The notes beneath the pieces were generated by a model, which did no database searches, was not told the origin of the DNA, and was given only the letters and a program-made list of their open reading frames with translations. This document shows, in pieces, positions 41,876 to 54,700 of a stretch of 64,000 nucleotides of DNA (the stretch's first letter is position 1; every line of letters starts with the position of its first letter). The DNA comes from Panax quinquefolius (taxonomy: Eukaryota > Streptophyta > Magnoliopsida > Apiales > Araliaceae). The DNA is taken from the NCBI GenBank assembly GCA_020205615.1, contig CM035151.1:46677409-46741408 (forward strand), written 5' to 3'. The position numbers and the translations under genes are program-made.

Positions 41876-44743
41876 TGTAACGCCCCGGAAAATCGAACCA
41901 TTTGTAAGTACGTTTATAATGAATAAAATAATATTATTTATTATTATTATGTGTTAGCAAGATGAATGTCGTTCTATAACCTAGAAGCGTCGGAACATCG
42001 TAGTATGTGAACCACGTGAGAGAATTAAAGTGTTTAAATTTCCAAGACTAAAATAAAAGCTTTCTGAGAAATTTTAATAAAATAGTATTCACTGTTTATC
42101 GCTCAGGAATTATTTTTGAACTTCCGAGAAATACGCAACGTTATAATATCAAAGCGAGATGGATTATGTAATAATAATCTAAGTATGGAAAACGCAATAT
42201 TTCGCATGCGGACTTAATTCAAGAATGTTATGTATTAATTTATAATGAATTAAACTTGTGGATTGTGTATGAAGTGGAAGTCCATAAGCTCTAAGGGGCA
42301 AGCCCAGGATGAACTAAGGTTTAGCCCAAGTGATTAATAATATGGAGCCCAAGCTAAATGAATGTAAGCCCACAAGAAATAGATTAGTTGATTACAACCA
42401 AGCCCAAGATTTGATCCATTAACTAAATAAGATCCATGGGGAAACCCATGTGTGAAGTAGTGGGCAAGAACTTTGTGTGATGGGCAAGAATGAAGAGTGA
42501 AGGCCAAGATTACTTAGGGATTAAGGAAGGAATAGTAAGGAGGTTAGTTAAGGAGGTGGATGGTCTTAATGACCATTATGCCCTAGCTTTGAAAGCTCTA
42601 TAAATAGAAAGCCCTTGAATTCATTTGTTGGTTGTTAGTTTTCATCCAATACACAAACAACTTATTTGTTAGAGCTAATAAGCACTTTGAAGCTTAACTT
42701 CCATTACTAGATTTTCCAAGAAGAAGAAGTACTAGTTCATCAAGGGTAAGGCTCTTCTCATAATTATATCTTCCATCTTTATCATAGTAGGGTGATAAGA
42801 GAAGTGTAACCTAATGAACTTATATGCTAAGAACATATGAGAACTGGTTAAGCAATGAACTTGAGCCGAATAAGTTATAAATAAGTAACTTGAACCTAAA
42901 CAAGTTATGAACTTATAGAATACACATATGAACTCGTCATATGATTAACTTAAGAAGTTTGTATGAATAATAAGATGTAAGCATGTAGCTTAAATGACTT
43001 AATTAAGAGTAAGTCATAAGGAAATGAAAGTCTTATATAATAGAAAATATTAAGTTATGAATTCATAAGAAATAAGCCATAACCTAATTTGAATATAAGT
43101 TGTTGTATCGTGTAAGTTGAGATGTCTAAATATTGAAATGAATCCATTTGGAATGATGAACAAATAGTTAATAATATAGTTTTGCCGGAATTCACACGAT
43201 TGGACGATAATCGTCGAATTCGTGAAATTCTCGAAATGGAAGTCGTATTTTGTGTTTGAACTCAGAAACATTGGTTTTTGATGGAGACAAGTCGTATTTG
43301 GCATTATAGAGTTGCGGGCTCAAAATGGCTCGGATTCCGACTTAGGACGAAGAAACGAGAGTTGAACGTTCACGAACGTTTATCGTTTTCGTTAAAAATG
43401 GACTAATAGGTGAATTTTTAGCAAACGAAGTCGAATAGATAAAATTTTTGCATGAACACATAGAGTATGTGATTTGTGAACCGTATGCTCTTGAACGAGC
43501 CAATTCGGACTTATAACGAAGAAGTTACGAGTCAGGGAATCTCAGAATTCAAAAATTTCGCAAAATTTTTCTGTGTACATAGTAGTCAGCCATGCGCGAC
43601 TCCAAGCTTAATGATTGGCGTCGCGGTGCCAAAGCAAGCCTCAGCCCCTAGAGACTCACGGTCGCAGAGCGACCTTTAACAAAGGGACTCGTGACTGCAA
43701 CAATGAAAGTCCCGGGTTTCTAATAGTAACATGTGATGTTACATGAACAAGACATGGCACCAGAAGTAATAGTTGGCCAGATCGCCATGATTTTATAACC
43801 TAGACAATAAGGAATGTTTATATGTTGAACATAAATAGTAATTGATGAACACTTAATTAAGGATCTTAATGAAACATTGTTAAGACTAAATTAAACCTTA
43901 AGTATGAACACTTAGGGTTAAGTTAAGTCAATTACATATGAACGTAAGAATGACCTAACGAAAAGCTGGAACCAATAATAACAAATCTAATATGTAATTA
44001 GATTGAGAAGAAGGGTAAGATTCTTTAGAAACCATGTATGTTTATTCATGACCTAATGTGTATGTGATGTTATCATCTACTGTAGAGACTTAAATACTTA
44101 AAGTGCACATGTTATAAACTGTAGCAGACGCTAAAGGCAAGTACTCTAACCCTTGTTCCAGTTTGATCTGGATAAGTCTTTGTGATTCATGTATTCTTCG
44201 CATGAATTAATATCTGATGAAGTCAACGCCAATGCTTTCGGCTAGACTTATGACATGTGGATTTATAATAATCTATCAAGTATTGACAATGATTTACCAA
44301 ACTAATATTGTTGTGGGTTTCATAAGGAGACTGAGTATGCTAAATTGTTTTGTCGTCAAACGACAGGCACGTGAGGTTGCCACAACTTAAACGTATACAC
44401 GTTTAATGAATGTAGTGTTGATCAATATAGATTACAATAGGCTGATCACCTAGATGTGCTCGTAAGCTATGCCGGACTTACGAACTTCGTGCCGGGATGT
44501 CCTTTTCAAAGTACTTATGAAATGCTCATGGTCTTGGACCGAGAATTGATGTTTTACTAAATATTATTGTTGTAAAACGTTTTGAAGGAAAAGAAGTGCT
44601 ATTTTTAATTATCAATAGTACTTCGTAACTATTGTTCAGTTATTGAAGATATATGATTCCTATGTCTCAAGCATGTTATTTTCCTAGAATTGTTGTACTT
44701 GCTGAGCTAGTTAGGCTCACTCTTGCTTGAACCATACGAATGC
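41876..44743 (+). repeat. 3' LTR of element E, cut by element F
   Basis: At least 2868 bp, from TGTAACGCCCCGGAAAATCG to the F insertion. It has TATA CTATAAATAG at 42598-42607, followed by AAAGCCC. No coding frame is credible. The conserved ACTTGCTGAGCTAGTTAGGC at 44698-44717 marks the late LTR. The remaining terminal part would lie beyond F and is not seen before or after the assembly gap. Confidence 0.8.
42598..42607 (+). promoter_or_regulatory. TATA box of the E LTR
   Basis: CTATAAATAG, the same core as in A/C/H LTRs, located about 720 bp from the LTR start. Confidence 0.65.
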
Positions 44744-47700
44744 TGTGAGGGCCCCGAATCCGAGGTCCCGAATCACCGTGGATCCGGTTCGATCATTCTA
44801 TCACTTTTACTATATTTGTAGAAGATATAAACATAAATTGTGTATACATTAAACTTACATACTTTTCCCTAAGGTCGAGTAACCTTAACTTAATCACAAT
44901 TCATAACTTAACTAACACATAACATTATTATCAAATTATACTATTACAAAACTAATCGCGCACATTCACTCTAAGCTGGACATGTCTTTAACATTTCCTT
45001 GTATCCGAAGCATTCGCCTTAATCTGCAATGTTTTATCAATGATATAGCAAGGGTGAGCATGAAAGTTGCCCAGCAAGTTTAAATTCAACAATATAACGA
45101 TATATCTTGATTGAAATGATTTGAATAATTGGCTGGCTATAATTCAACAATATAATTGTGAACTAGCAGGAACAAATTTATAACTGAACAAGTATTATAC
45201 ATGAACAAATATATCTCGAACCAACTAGTAATGAAGGTGATCGACCTTTCATACACGACTTATACATGCAATATGTACAGAGTACAATTCATGGCAACCA
45301 GCAATGATTAACCATAAGCTTATCCAAATAAAAAAACTCTTAGTAGAGTTAAGTAAAAACAAACTTGCATGAACCGTTGATTACCGCTACGCAATTTATA
45401 ACGCCTTATACGAAGACCTAATATTAGTAATATAGATCTCAAATATTAAAATAATATCATCACAATATAATCTTATATATATATATAAATATACAGAATA
45501 ACCTAAACACATAACCCTATCAGTCTATTCAGCACATAAAACTTAGCATCAAGTCAAACTATTTCAGTTTGACTTGAAACCGACACAAATTCTAACATCC
45601 CGACGGTATAGTCGGACTTTTATCGAGTTTAAGTTCAATTAAACTCTGTATAAATGCTTAACAATTATCTTAGATAATTTTAATAACAGCCAGAATATTT
45701 TTCCAAGTCTCATAATAATTTTTAAATAATTATTATCAATTATCGTGTATTTTCAATCATTAAAATCGTATTTAAATGAATTAAATACCACATAATTCTT
45801 TTATCATTAATATTTATTTATTATCAAATATTAATGAAATACATGTCATAATATTATAATATATTTATAATATATCAAAGTATTTTAATAACTTAAAATC
45901 ATAATTATATGATTTTTAAACAATTAAATTCATTATTCGATAATTGTTTTTAATATTAAAATATTAATATTTTCATGACAAAATATCAAAAGTTATATTT
46001 TATAACTTAAAATATTTTTATAACACTTAGATCATTTTATATGATTTATAAACCATTAATTCTATTTTTCTATAATTTATTTAATATATTTATTAAATAA
46101 ACTAATTATCATTAATATTAATTAATTAATGAAATTCATCCTAAAATATTAAAAGTCACTAAAATAACTTAAAATATTTTATTATACCATAATATTATTT
46201 TTTCATGATTTTTCATGTATTAAAATCATTTTTAAATCATTTATTTAATATTGTAATTAAATAAATTAAATACCATTTATATTCCAAAAATATTAAATAT
46301 TTATGAAATATACTCAAAATAATTAAAAACTATTTTTGATTTTAAAATAATTTTTACGAATTTAGTTAGTATTTTAATAATTAAAACCATTTTTATCTAT
46401 TTTAATTAATTTCAGAAAATAATTATAATAAAAATGTCGCTAAAAGGGGCCTATAGCTTACGTAATCTGTCATTATAGGTGTTCTTGAGCCTTCATATCG
46501 GCGCTAAAAGGTATTAGGTTTGACCGAAGGTAGATATGTCTTCATAAGGTTTTCTGGGCTGCTAATGTTGTTAATCATGTAGTATAAGTGTAATACTACA
46601 ACTAACATTTGATTTCATGACCAAACAACAATAAAACGGAGAGATCTAAGCTCTCAATCTTCATGTCGTAGAGGATCGGTGGGTTTTCGGTAACCCGTAA
46701 ACCAAAGCGATTCATGGTGCCTACTTTGAATCCTTATTTCATGCGTTCGGGTTTCTTTTTGCATGGATCAATAGTTCATAGTTGTAGTCGAGGTGTTGGG
46801 AATAACTCTAAAACAACACATCAATCTAACAACAACATATATAAGCAATAATGTCTAATAAAACACGGATCGTTTCAACCTTTCGGGTTTTAGGAAATGT
46901 TCTTTGAAGCGATTCGGTCCAAAGAGTTTAACCACTAATTTCTACGATTTGGCTATAGATCCGAAGTGATATAAAGGCATATATGTATATGTCGATGTCG
47001 ACCACAATAATAAAACAACAACCCGACTAAACAATAAAAAAATCGCAAGATCTAGAGCCTGCAAATCGTTGTCACGACGGTTTGCGGGTAAATCTAGGTT
47101 ACTAGAGCGATTTGGTCAATGCGGGTCAACGACCTTTGATCCTTCATAACGTACCAGATACACGTGATCTGAGCTTGATTCAAGATTCAGATCAAAGACC
47201 ATACAACACAGAACAAATCTATAACACAAAATACACCAAACATCAAACACACGCGTAGATTCTATTAAGTCCGATATACGATCATCGGACCATCTTTTCT
47301 GCTGATTTCAGATTTCTAAAAATGCTAGATTCGAGGACTTTAATGTTATAGATCTGGGATTTTACAACCTAGATCACTAAATAACACCCTATTACACATA
47401 TCTAGCCAATAAATTACAACATCAAACATAAGATCAAAGGATTTCTAGAATTAGTATTTATACCTCCTTTAAGGCTAAAATCTTGAATCTGACTTTTGGA
47501 TCCTGATCTTGGAAAGCTAATAACTGATAATGGTTTTGTTTATCACTCCCTCTCACTCTAAGTTCCGAATTTCTAGAGAGAGAAAGGCTTTGGCAAGTAT
47601 GAGAAATAAAGTTGGTTTTCTCTCTCCCTTTAATCTATATAATTGCTTAAATGTAATGAAATGGCTGAGCTCTAGCTGCTGGATTGCTGTGAAATAAGTC

Positions 47701-48771
47701 ATAAGCTAGGGCTAGGGTAGTTCACCAACTCAAATAAGGCAACTCTTGCAAGTTATGTTCAATAATACAATAAAGGACACTTTGGTCATTTTGTATTTAA
47801 TTTAATGGCATTCTAGTAAATGGCCAAACCCTTAGGGTTTAGGGTTTGGATTTAGGGTTTAGAGTTTGGACCATTTTAGGGTTTAGGGTTTGAACATTTA
47901 GGATTTGCAATTTAATTTTTTAAAATTTCCAATTTAGGTTTTAAAAATAGAAAATTAATATTTTTAAATTATAATTAGAATTTCTAATTATATTAAAATT
48001 CATTAATTATACTTTAAATATTCTTTTGATTAGGATTAGTATTTCCTAATTAAAATTTCTAATTTAGCAATTAGGGTTAAAATCACGAATTAGGGTTTAT
48101 AACCCAAAAATTAGGGTTTCTAATATAAAAATAATTTTCTAAATTAGAAATTAGATTTTGTAATTAGATTAGGGTTTTCTAATTACTTAACTTTAAAATT
48201 AGAATTAATATATTCTAATTAACATTAAAAGTATTAAATTAACACTTGGATTTTTCCCCTATTAATAAATTAGGGTTTCAAATCCATAATTAGGGTTTTA
48301 AATTTGGAATTAGGGTTTTGTAACCAATTTGTTAAGATTAACCCTAATTAATCTTATAATTATTTACACTTACGCCATTAAGTTCCCGATTTAGGGTTTT
48401 ATGCACCAAATTGGTGTTTCGGATTCCCGAAACTAAAATTAGGATTTCCAGAACCGGACTCTAGGTTTCTTATTAATCGTTAGGGTTTTCTAACCGAACG
48501 TTGACGTTCTTAATATATTCTTAGGGTTTGCCACAGATATCGTTTATCTGGTCAACCCTTGACCCTTAACCACATACTGTACACATATACACAAAACATA
48601 AATGCTTATTCCCTTAATCCTGAATAATTCACTTAAATCCTTAACAGAATTTTGAAATCCTCAAAATTCCTTCTTAAAAATATCAAACGCATACACTAAT
48701 TTTCTATTTAGGTTCTAATTTTTAACATTGAATCAATTAATTAAAATTTTCAAAATTCTCGGGTTGTCACA
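44744..48771 (-). repeat. 3' LTR of F (4028 bp)
   Basis: Homologous to 51746-54868 plus 57302-57340. In the transcribed direction it has a telobox-rich U3 (48540-47830), TATA-like TATATAG (47643-47635), a repeat-rich leader with ACCCAGAAA-type cores (47.3-46.6 kb) and an AT-rich hairpin array (46420-45700). Differences from the 5' LTR are concentrated at CAG/CTG sites. Confidence 0.88.
47830..48540 (-). promoter_or_regulatory. telobox cluster in the U3 of F LTR
   Basis: A dozen or so TTAGGGTTT words, including telomere-like tandem pairs (TTAGGGTTTAGGGTTTGG near 47840 and 47880). It lies just upstream of the TATA-like box, the same position as in D. Confidence 0.65.
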
Positions 48772-48998
48772 TTCACCCCTTCTTCTAAAAATTTCGTCCC
48801 CGAAATTTACCTTACACCTTACACCATACTGCTTACACCATACATACACAGCATTAAATGCTACCCAATACACCACTCACAAGAGTAAAAATTTTCAAAT
48901 TTTGCTGAGGGGTTTTACAAACTATTGTCTGTCATTTTCGCAAAGGTTATAGGAAATTCATCCGCAAACCGTCATAACTTATAGACATAATGGGTAAT

Positions 48999-50177
48999 GG
49001 GAAAAGGGAAAAGAATCCAAAAAAAGCCCGACGATGTTTTGATGTCCCATTCAAGCACCCTAAACTAATTTTTTTTCTAAAAGTACCCTTAATGTTACAT
49101 TTTTGGGTCATCCGTGCCCCTACCGTTAACAAAAGACAAACGAGGTTAAAATGTGATGACGTGACATGCTTAAATATAAAATATATTCTAAATAAAATAA
49201 CATATATCATTTAATCAAAATAAAAAATACTAAAATTCAAAAAAAAAAGCATAACATATTTACATCATTTAATCAAAATAATAAAATTCAAATTATTTTG
49301 TTAACTAATCAAAACAACTAATTAAATAAAATAAGTTGTATAACATATTTACATCATTTAATCAAAATACTTAAATTACTAAAATCATAATACTAAATAA
49401 TATTTTTAAAATTCAAAACCTGGAGTATTATGATTATTTTAGTAATTTTTAATATTAATTTTAAAATCATATCAATTTAAAAATATTATGATGTAATTTG
49501 AATTTTTAATACATTTTTAAAATATTATTACATCATCAAATTATTTATATTATTTATAACATATATAGATTATGTATAGATTATTACATCATCAAATTTT
49601 ATATATTTTAAAAATATTATTTAGTATTATGATTTTAGTATTTTAATGATGTAATTTGAATTTTGTTGTTTTGATAAATTAACAAAATAATTTGAATTTT
49701 AGTATTTTAGTATTTTTTAATTTGATTTTTTTAGTATTTTATTTAAATTAGTATTTTAGTTTTTTTTTAAAATTAGTATTTGATGTAAATATGTTATGTT
49801 TTAAATTTTAGTATTTTGATTAAATGATGTAAATATGTTATACAACTTATTTTATTTAATTAGTTGTTTTGATTAGTTAACAAAATAATTTGAATTTTAT
49901 TATTTTGAATAAATGATGTAAATATGGTATGTTTTTTTTTATTTTGAATTTTAGTATTTTTTGTTTTGATTAAATGATATATATTGTTTTATTTAGAATA
50001 TATTTTATATTTAAGTCTGCCACGTCATCACATTTTAATCCCGTTTGTCTTTTGTTAACGGCAGGGGCACGGATGACCCAAAAATATAACGTTAAGGGTA
50101 CTTTTGGAAAAAAAATTAGTTTAGGGTGCAAGTGGGACATTGCGGTAAACATCAGGGGCTTTTTTTACCCTTTGCCC
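48999..50177. mobile_element. Mutator-like foldback MITE (1179 bp)
   Basis: Flanked by an exact 11-bp direct repeat TAATGGGTAAT (48988-48998 and 50178-50188). The ends are inverted: GGGAAAAGGG at the left, GGGCAAAGGG when the right end is reversed. Inversion extends through most of the element: AAACTAATTTTTTT.C (49061-) pairs with AAAAAATTAGTTTAGGG (right), and TAAGTTGTATAACATATTT (49332-) pairs with AAATATGTTATACAACTTA (49791-). The arms are about 580 bp around a centre near 49590. No transposase is present. Long inverted repeats with 9-11 bp duplications point to a non-autonomous Mutator-like element. Confidence 0.8.
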
Positions 50178-51732
50178 TAATGGGTAATTAATCCAGTATG
50201 TCCTGTACTTATTAAGTACTGCTGGTTGACTCTGTTTCTCGTCTCTGCCAAAGGCACAAAAATTCTACCTCAGTCTTATTGGATTCCGCACCAAAACAAT
50301 TTGGTTCGGGAAATTTCTTCAATGAACACTTAAAGTTTTAATAAACTTTAGTCTAGCTGAATCGAATAGCATAGACTCATATCAATAATTCAATTCAATC
50401 GAATTATTAAGGTGTAGCCAAACCCCGTTGGCACATTAAAATTTTTTAAAATATTTTCGAGAATGACATCATGATGTCGTATTGTATTAACAGTCTGTTT
50501 GAGGATGCCGTCATTGTATGACTTTGTCATAACACATCATACAATAGTGGAACAATGATTTTCAGATCGAATTCGCACTAAGTATTTCTGTATTTACAAC
50601 TCTATCAACTTTTTATCATCTCTGCACCAGGTTACATGGTACATGAGTGATAAATAAAATATATTTTGATATTTCAAATCGTTTGTGTCTAGCTGAAATA
50701 AGTAGCATAGACTATACTTTAAACTGTTTCAAAAATGATTACGAGTCTACATTTTTTTTAAAGCACATAGTGCGTATTTAGCTTGATGTCAAAATTTCAA
50801 AGTCTAGCATAGCTAGGAGTTTTGGAAAACTTAATTCTTCACTAATAATCATTTGCTTAAATAGTTTATCTATTCTTATTATCCTTAATACTCCATTTAC
50901 ACACAACTATACCCAGTTCATAAAACCACACTTATGAGTCCATAAATTGCCACAATCATATGAGTTTAAGAACTTTCCTAGTCTGACCTTTGGCGTCCGT
51001 TCGCTGAGGGGTTCATAAACATTTCATATAACTATGAATCAAGTATGTCACATAAGTATAAGTTTTAAGAACTTGTACTTAACCTTATATCCTCTACCTA
51101 TAACCTATCTATCTGTTATACACATGAGAAAGGAATCACCCTCTTAACATGTATATATCAAATAGCACAACACAAACATTTCAATGATTATCATTGTCAG
51201 AACTAAGTAGTTTTTACACTAAGTACAATTCCCGCCCACACAAGGAATCATACTGACTCGATTCTTGAGCATGAATCCTCAATTGAATCCCCACCTAACA
51301 CTAACACCCTTCTCAATACGAATTTCATTTAATCCGTATTCATAATCCTTTCCTGAATCAGTACCAATTCATAGTACAACTGTCACACATCAATCTTGCT
51401 GTAAACTGTTCAATCATTCGCTTGATCCTTCTTCATACTATAACCTTATCTAATCACGGGGTGATCTCATCGTATATGTTACGATTCATTTCTATGTCTT
51501 AATCATTTTATTTTACGATCTTCTATCACTGCACTTTTAGTCTTTTAGACTCGATCTATTCATCATTACTGTTCAACTTTATTATTAGAGTTAGGGAACT
51601 CTGTATCTTTATAACTCGCCGAGATTCGTCTTTGAATCTTACCTACCAACTAACTTTATGTGAGTTAGTACTTATCCTAATCACAGCGGTTATTAGTCTC
51701 AAGTATTCCTACCTAAGGTTCATAACCAACAA

Positions 51733-51743
51733 CTCTGATACCA
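51733..51743 (-). other. primer-binding site (initiator tRNA-Met) of F
   Basis: The minus strand reads TGGTATCAGAG, two bases after the LTR end at 51746. Confidence 0.85.
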
Positions 51744-54700
51744 ACTGTGAGGGCCCCGAATCCGAGGTCCCGAATCACCGCGGATCCGGTTCGATCATTC
51801 TATCACTTTTACTATATTTGCGGAAGATATAAACATAAATTGTTTATACATTAAACTTACATACTTTTCCCCAAGGTCGAGTAACCTTAACTTAATCACA
51901 ATTCGTAACTTAACTAAGACATAACATTATTATCAAACTATACTATTACAAAACTAATCGCGCACATTCACTCTAACCTGGACCTGTCTTTAACATTTCC
52001 TTGTATCCGAAGCATTCGTCTTAATCTGCAATGTTTTATCATGATATAGCAAGGGTGAGCATTAAAGTTTCCCAACAAGTTTAAATTCAACAATATAACG
52101 ATATATCATGATTGAAATGATTTGAATAATTGGCTGGCTATAATTCAACAATATAATTGTGAACTAGCAGGAATAAATTTATGACTGAACAAGTATTATA
52201 CATGAACAAATATATTTGAACCAACTGGTAATGAAGGTGATCAGCCTTTCATACCTGACTTATACATGCAATATGTACAGAGTACAATTCATGGCAACCA
52301 GCGATGATTAACCATAAGCTTATCCAAATAAAACAACTCTTAGTAGAGTTAACTAAAAACAAACTTGCCTGAACCGTTGATTACCGCTACGCAATTTATA
52401 ATGTTTTATCCGAAGACCTAATATTAGTAATATAGATCTCCAATATTAGAATAATATCATCACAATATAATCTTATTATATATATAAATATACAGAATAA
52501 CCTAAACACATAACCCTATCAGTCTATTCAGAACATAAAACTTAGCATTAAGTCAAACTATTTCAGTCTGACTTGAAATCGACACAAATTCTAACGTCTC
52601 AACGGTCTAGTCGGACTTTTATCGAGTTTAAGTTTAATTAAACTCTGTATAAATGCTTAACAATTATCTTAGATAATTTTAATAACAGCCAGAATATTTT
52701 TCCAAGTCTCATAATAATTTTTAAATAATTATTATCAATTATCGTGTATTTTCAATCATTAAAATCGTATTTAAATGAATTAAATACCACATAATTCTTT
52801 TATCATTAATATTTATTTATTATCAAATATTAATGAAATACATGTCATAATATTATAATATATTTATAATATATCAAAGTATTTTTAATAACTTAAAATC
52901 ATAATTATATGATTTTTAAACAATTAAATTCATTATTCGATAATTGTTTTTAATATTAAAATATTAATATTTTTATGACAAAATATCAAAAGTTATATTT
53001 TATAACTTAAAATATTTTTATAACACTTAGATCATTTTTATATGATTTATAAACCATTAATTCTATTTTTCTATAATTTATTTAATATATTTATTAAATA
53101 AACTAATTATCATTAATATTGATTAATTAATGAAATTCATCCTAAAATATTAAAAGTCTTTGAAAATAACTTAAAATATTTTATTATACCATAATATTAT
53201 TTTCATGATTTTTCATTTATTAAAATTATTTTTAAATCATTTATTTAATATTGTAATTAAATAAATTAAATACCATTTATATTCTAAAAATATTAAATAT
53301 TTATGAAATATACTCAAAATAATTAAAAACTATTTTTCAGATTTTAAAATAATTTTTCTGAATTTAGTTAGTATTTTTAATAATTAAAAACCATTTTTTA
53401 TCTATTTTTAATTAATTTCCAGAAAATAATTATAATAAAAATGTCGCTAAAGGGCCCTATAGCGACAGACCCGTCGCTATAGGTGTTCTTGAGCCTTCAT
53501 GTCAGTGCTAAAGGTATTAGGTTTGACCGAAGGTAGATATGTCTTCATAAGGTTTTCTGGGCTGCTAATGTTGTTAATCATGTAGTATAAGTGTAATACT
53601 ACAACTAACATTTGATTTCATGACCAAACAACAATAAAACGGAGAGATCTAAGCTCTCAATCTTCATGTCAGAGACTGGTCTGGGTTTTCTGGGTAACCC
53701 AGAAACCCAGGCAGTTCATGGTGCCTACTTTGAATCCTTATTTCATGCGTTCTGGGTTTCCTTTTTGTGATACAATAGTTCATAGTTGTAGTCGAGGTGT
53801 TAGGGAATAACTCTAAAACAACACATCAATCTAACAACAACATATATAAGCAATAATGTCCGGTCAAAGTAGTAGTCCGGACTGTTCTTGAACCTTTCTG
53901 GGTTTTTCAGAAATGTTCTTGAGCAGTTCGGTCAACGGTAGTTTGACCACTAATTTCTACGATTTGGCTATAGATCTGAGTGATATAAAGGCATATATGT
54001 ATAGCCTGTATGTCAGTCTACAATAATAAAACAACAACCTGACTAAACAATAAAAATACTGCAAGATCTAGAGCCTGCAAATCGTTGTCAGACGGTTTCT
54101 GGGTAAATCTGGGTTACCCAGAACAGTTGGTCAATGCGGGTCAACGACCTTTGATCCTTCATAACGTACCAGATACACGTGATCTGAGCTTGATTCAAGA
54201 TTCAGATCAAAGACCATACAACACAGAACAAATCTATAACACAAAATACACCAAACATCAAACACACGCAGATCTATTAAGTCTGACATATGACTGTCAG
54301 ACCATCTTTTCACAGATTTCCAGATTTCTAAAAATGCTAGATTCGAGGACTTTGATGTTATAGATGTGGGATTTTACAACCCAGATCACTAAAAAACACC
54401 CTATTACACATATCTAGCCAATAAATTACAGCATCAAACATAAGATCAAAGGATTTCTAGAATTAGTATTTATACCTCCTTTAAGGCTAAAATCTTGAAT
54501 CTGACTTTTGGATCCTGATCTTGGAAAGCTAATAACTGATAATGGTTTTGTTTATCACTCCCTCTCACTCTAAGTTCCGAATTTCTAAGAGAGAAAGGCT
54601 TTGGCAAGTATGAGAAATAAAGTTGGTTTTCTCTCTCCCTTTAATCTATATAATTGCTTACATGTAATGAAATGGCTGAGCTCTAGCTGCTGGATTGCTG

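Larger units (their letters stand above)
38363..44743 (+). mobile_element. Element E: Ty3/gypsy chromovirus (Tekay/Del-like), gag-deleted
   Basis: The order on + is LTR remnant, protease-RT linker, RT, RNase H, integrase, chromodomain tail, polypurine tract (41861-41875) and 3' LTR starting TGTAACGCCCCGG at 41876. The primer site, gag and protease core are absent: the LTR end at 38734 joins directly to the linker before RT. Element F interrupts the 3' LTR at 44744. It is a different family from A/B/C by LTR sequence and by protein divergence. Confidence 0.8.
48772..51745 (-). other. internal region of F: non-coding, with foldback insertion
   Basis: Outside the 48999-50177 insertion this is about 1.8 kb. 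No Gag, Pol or zinc-knuckle motif is visible in any frame. It retains a purine tract (48772-48790, minus AGAAGGGGTGAATG) and primer site. Blocks near 50.84-51.07 kb match D's leader. Such an element can only move with proteins from another. Confidence 0.75.

Noticed and set aside
47830..48540. Interstitial telomere repeat
   Set aside because: The TTTAGGG words are mostly dispersed singly among AT-rich sequence with only short tandem pairs, so a telobox cluster describes it better than a telomeric array.
48947..50180. Mirror-image frames on both strands at the two ends of the foldback element
   Set aside because: They are the same palindromic arm read on opposite strands, not genes.
54085..54363. 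92-codon plus frame in F's 5' LTR
   Set aside because: It is antisense to the LTR leader and broken in the 3' LTR copy.
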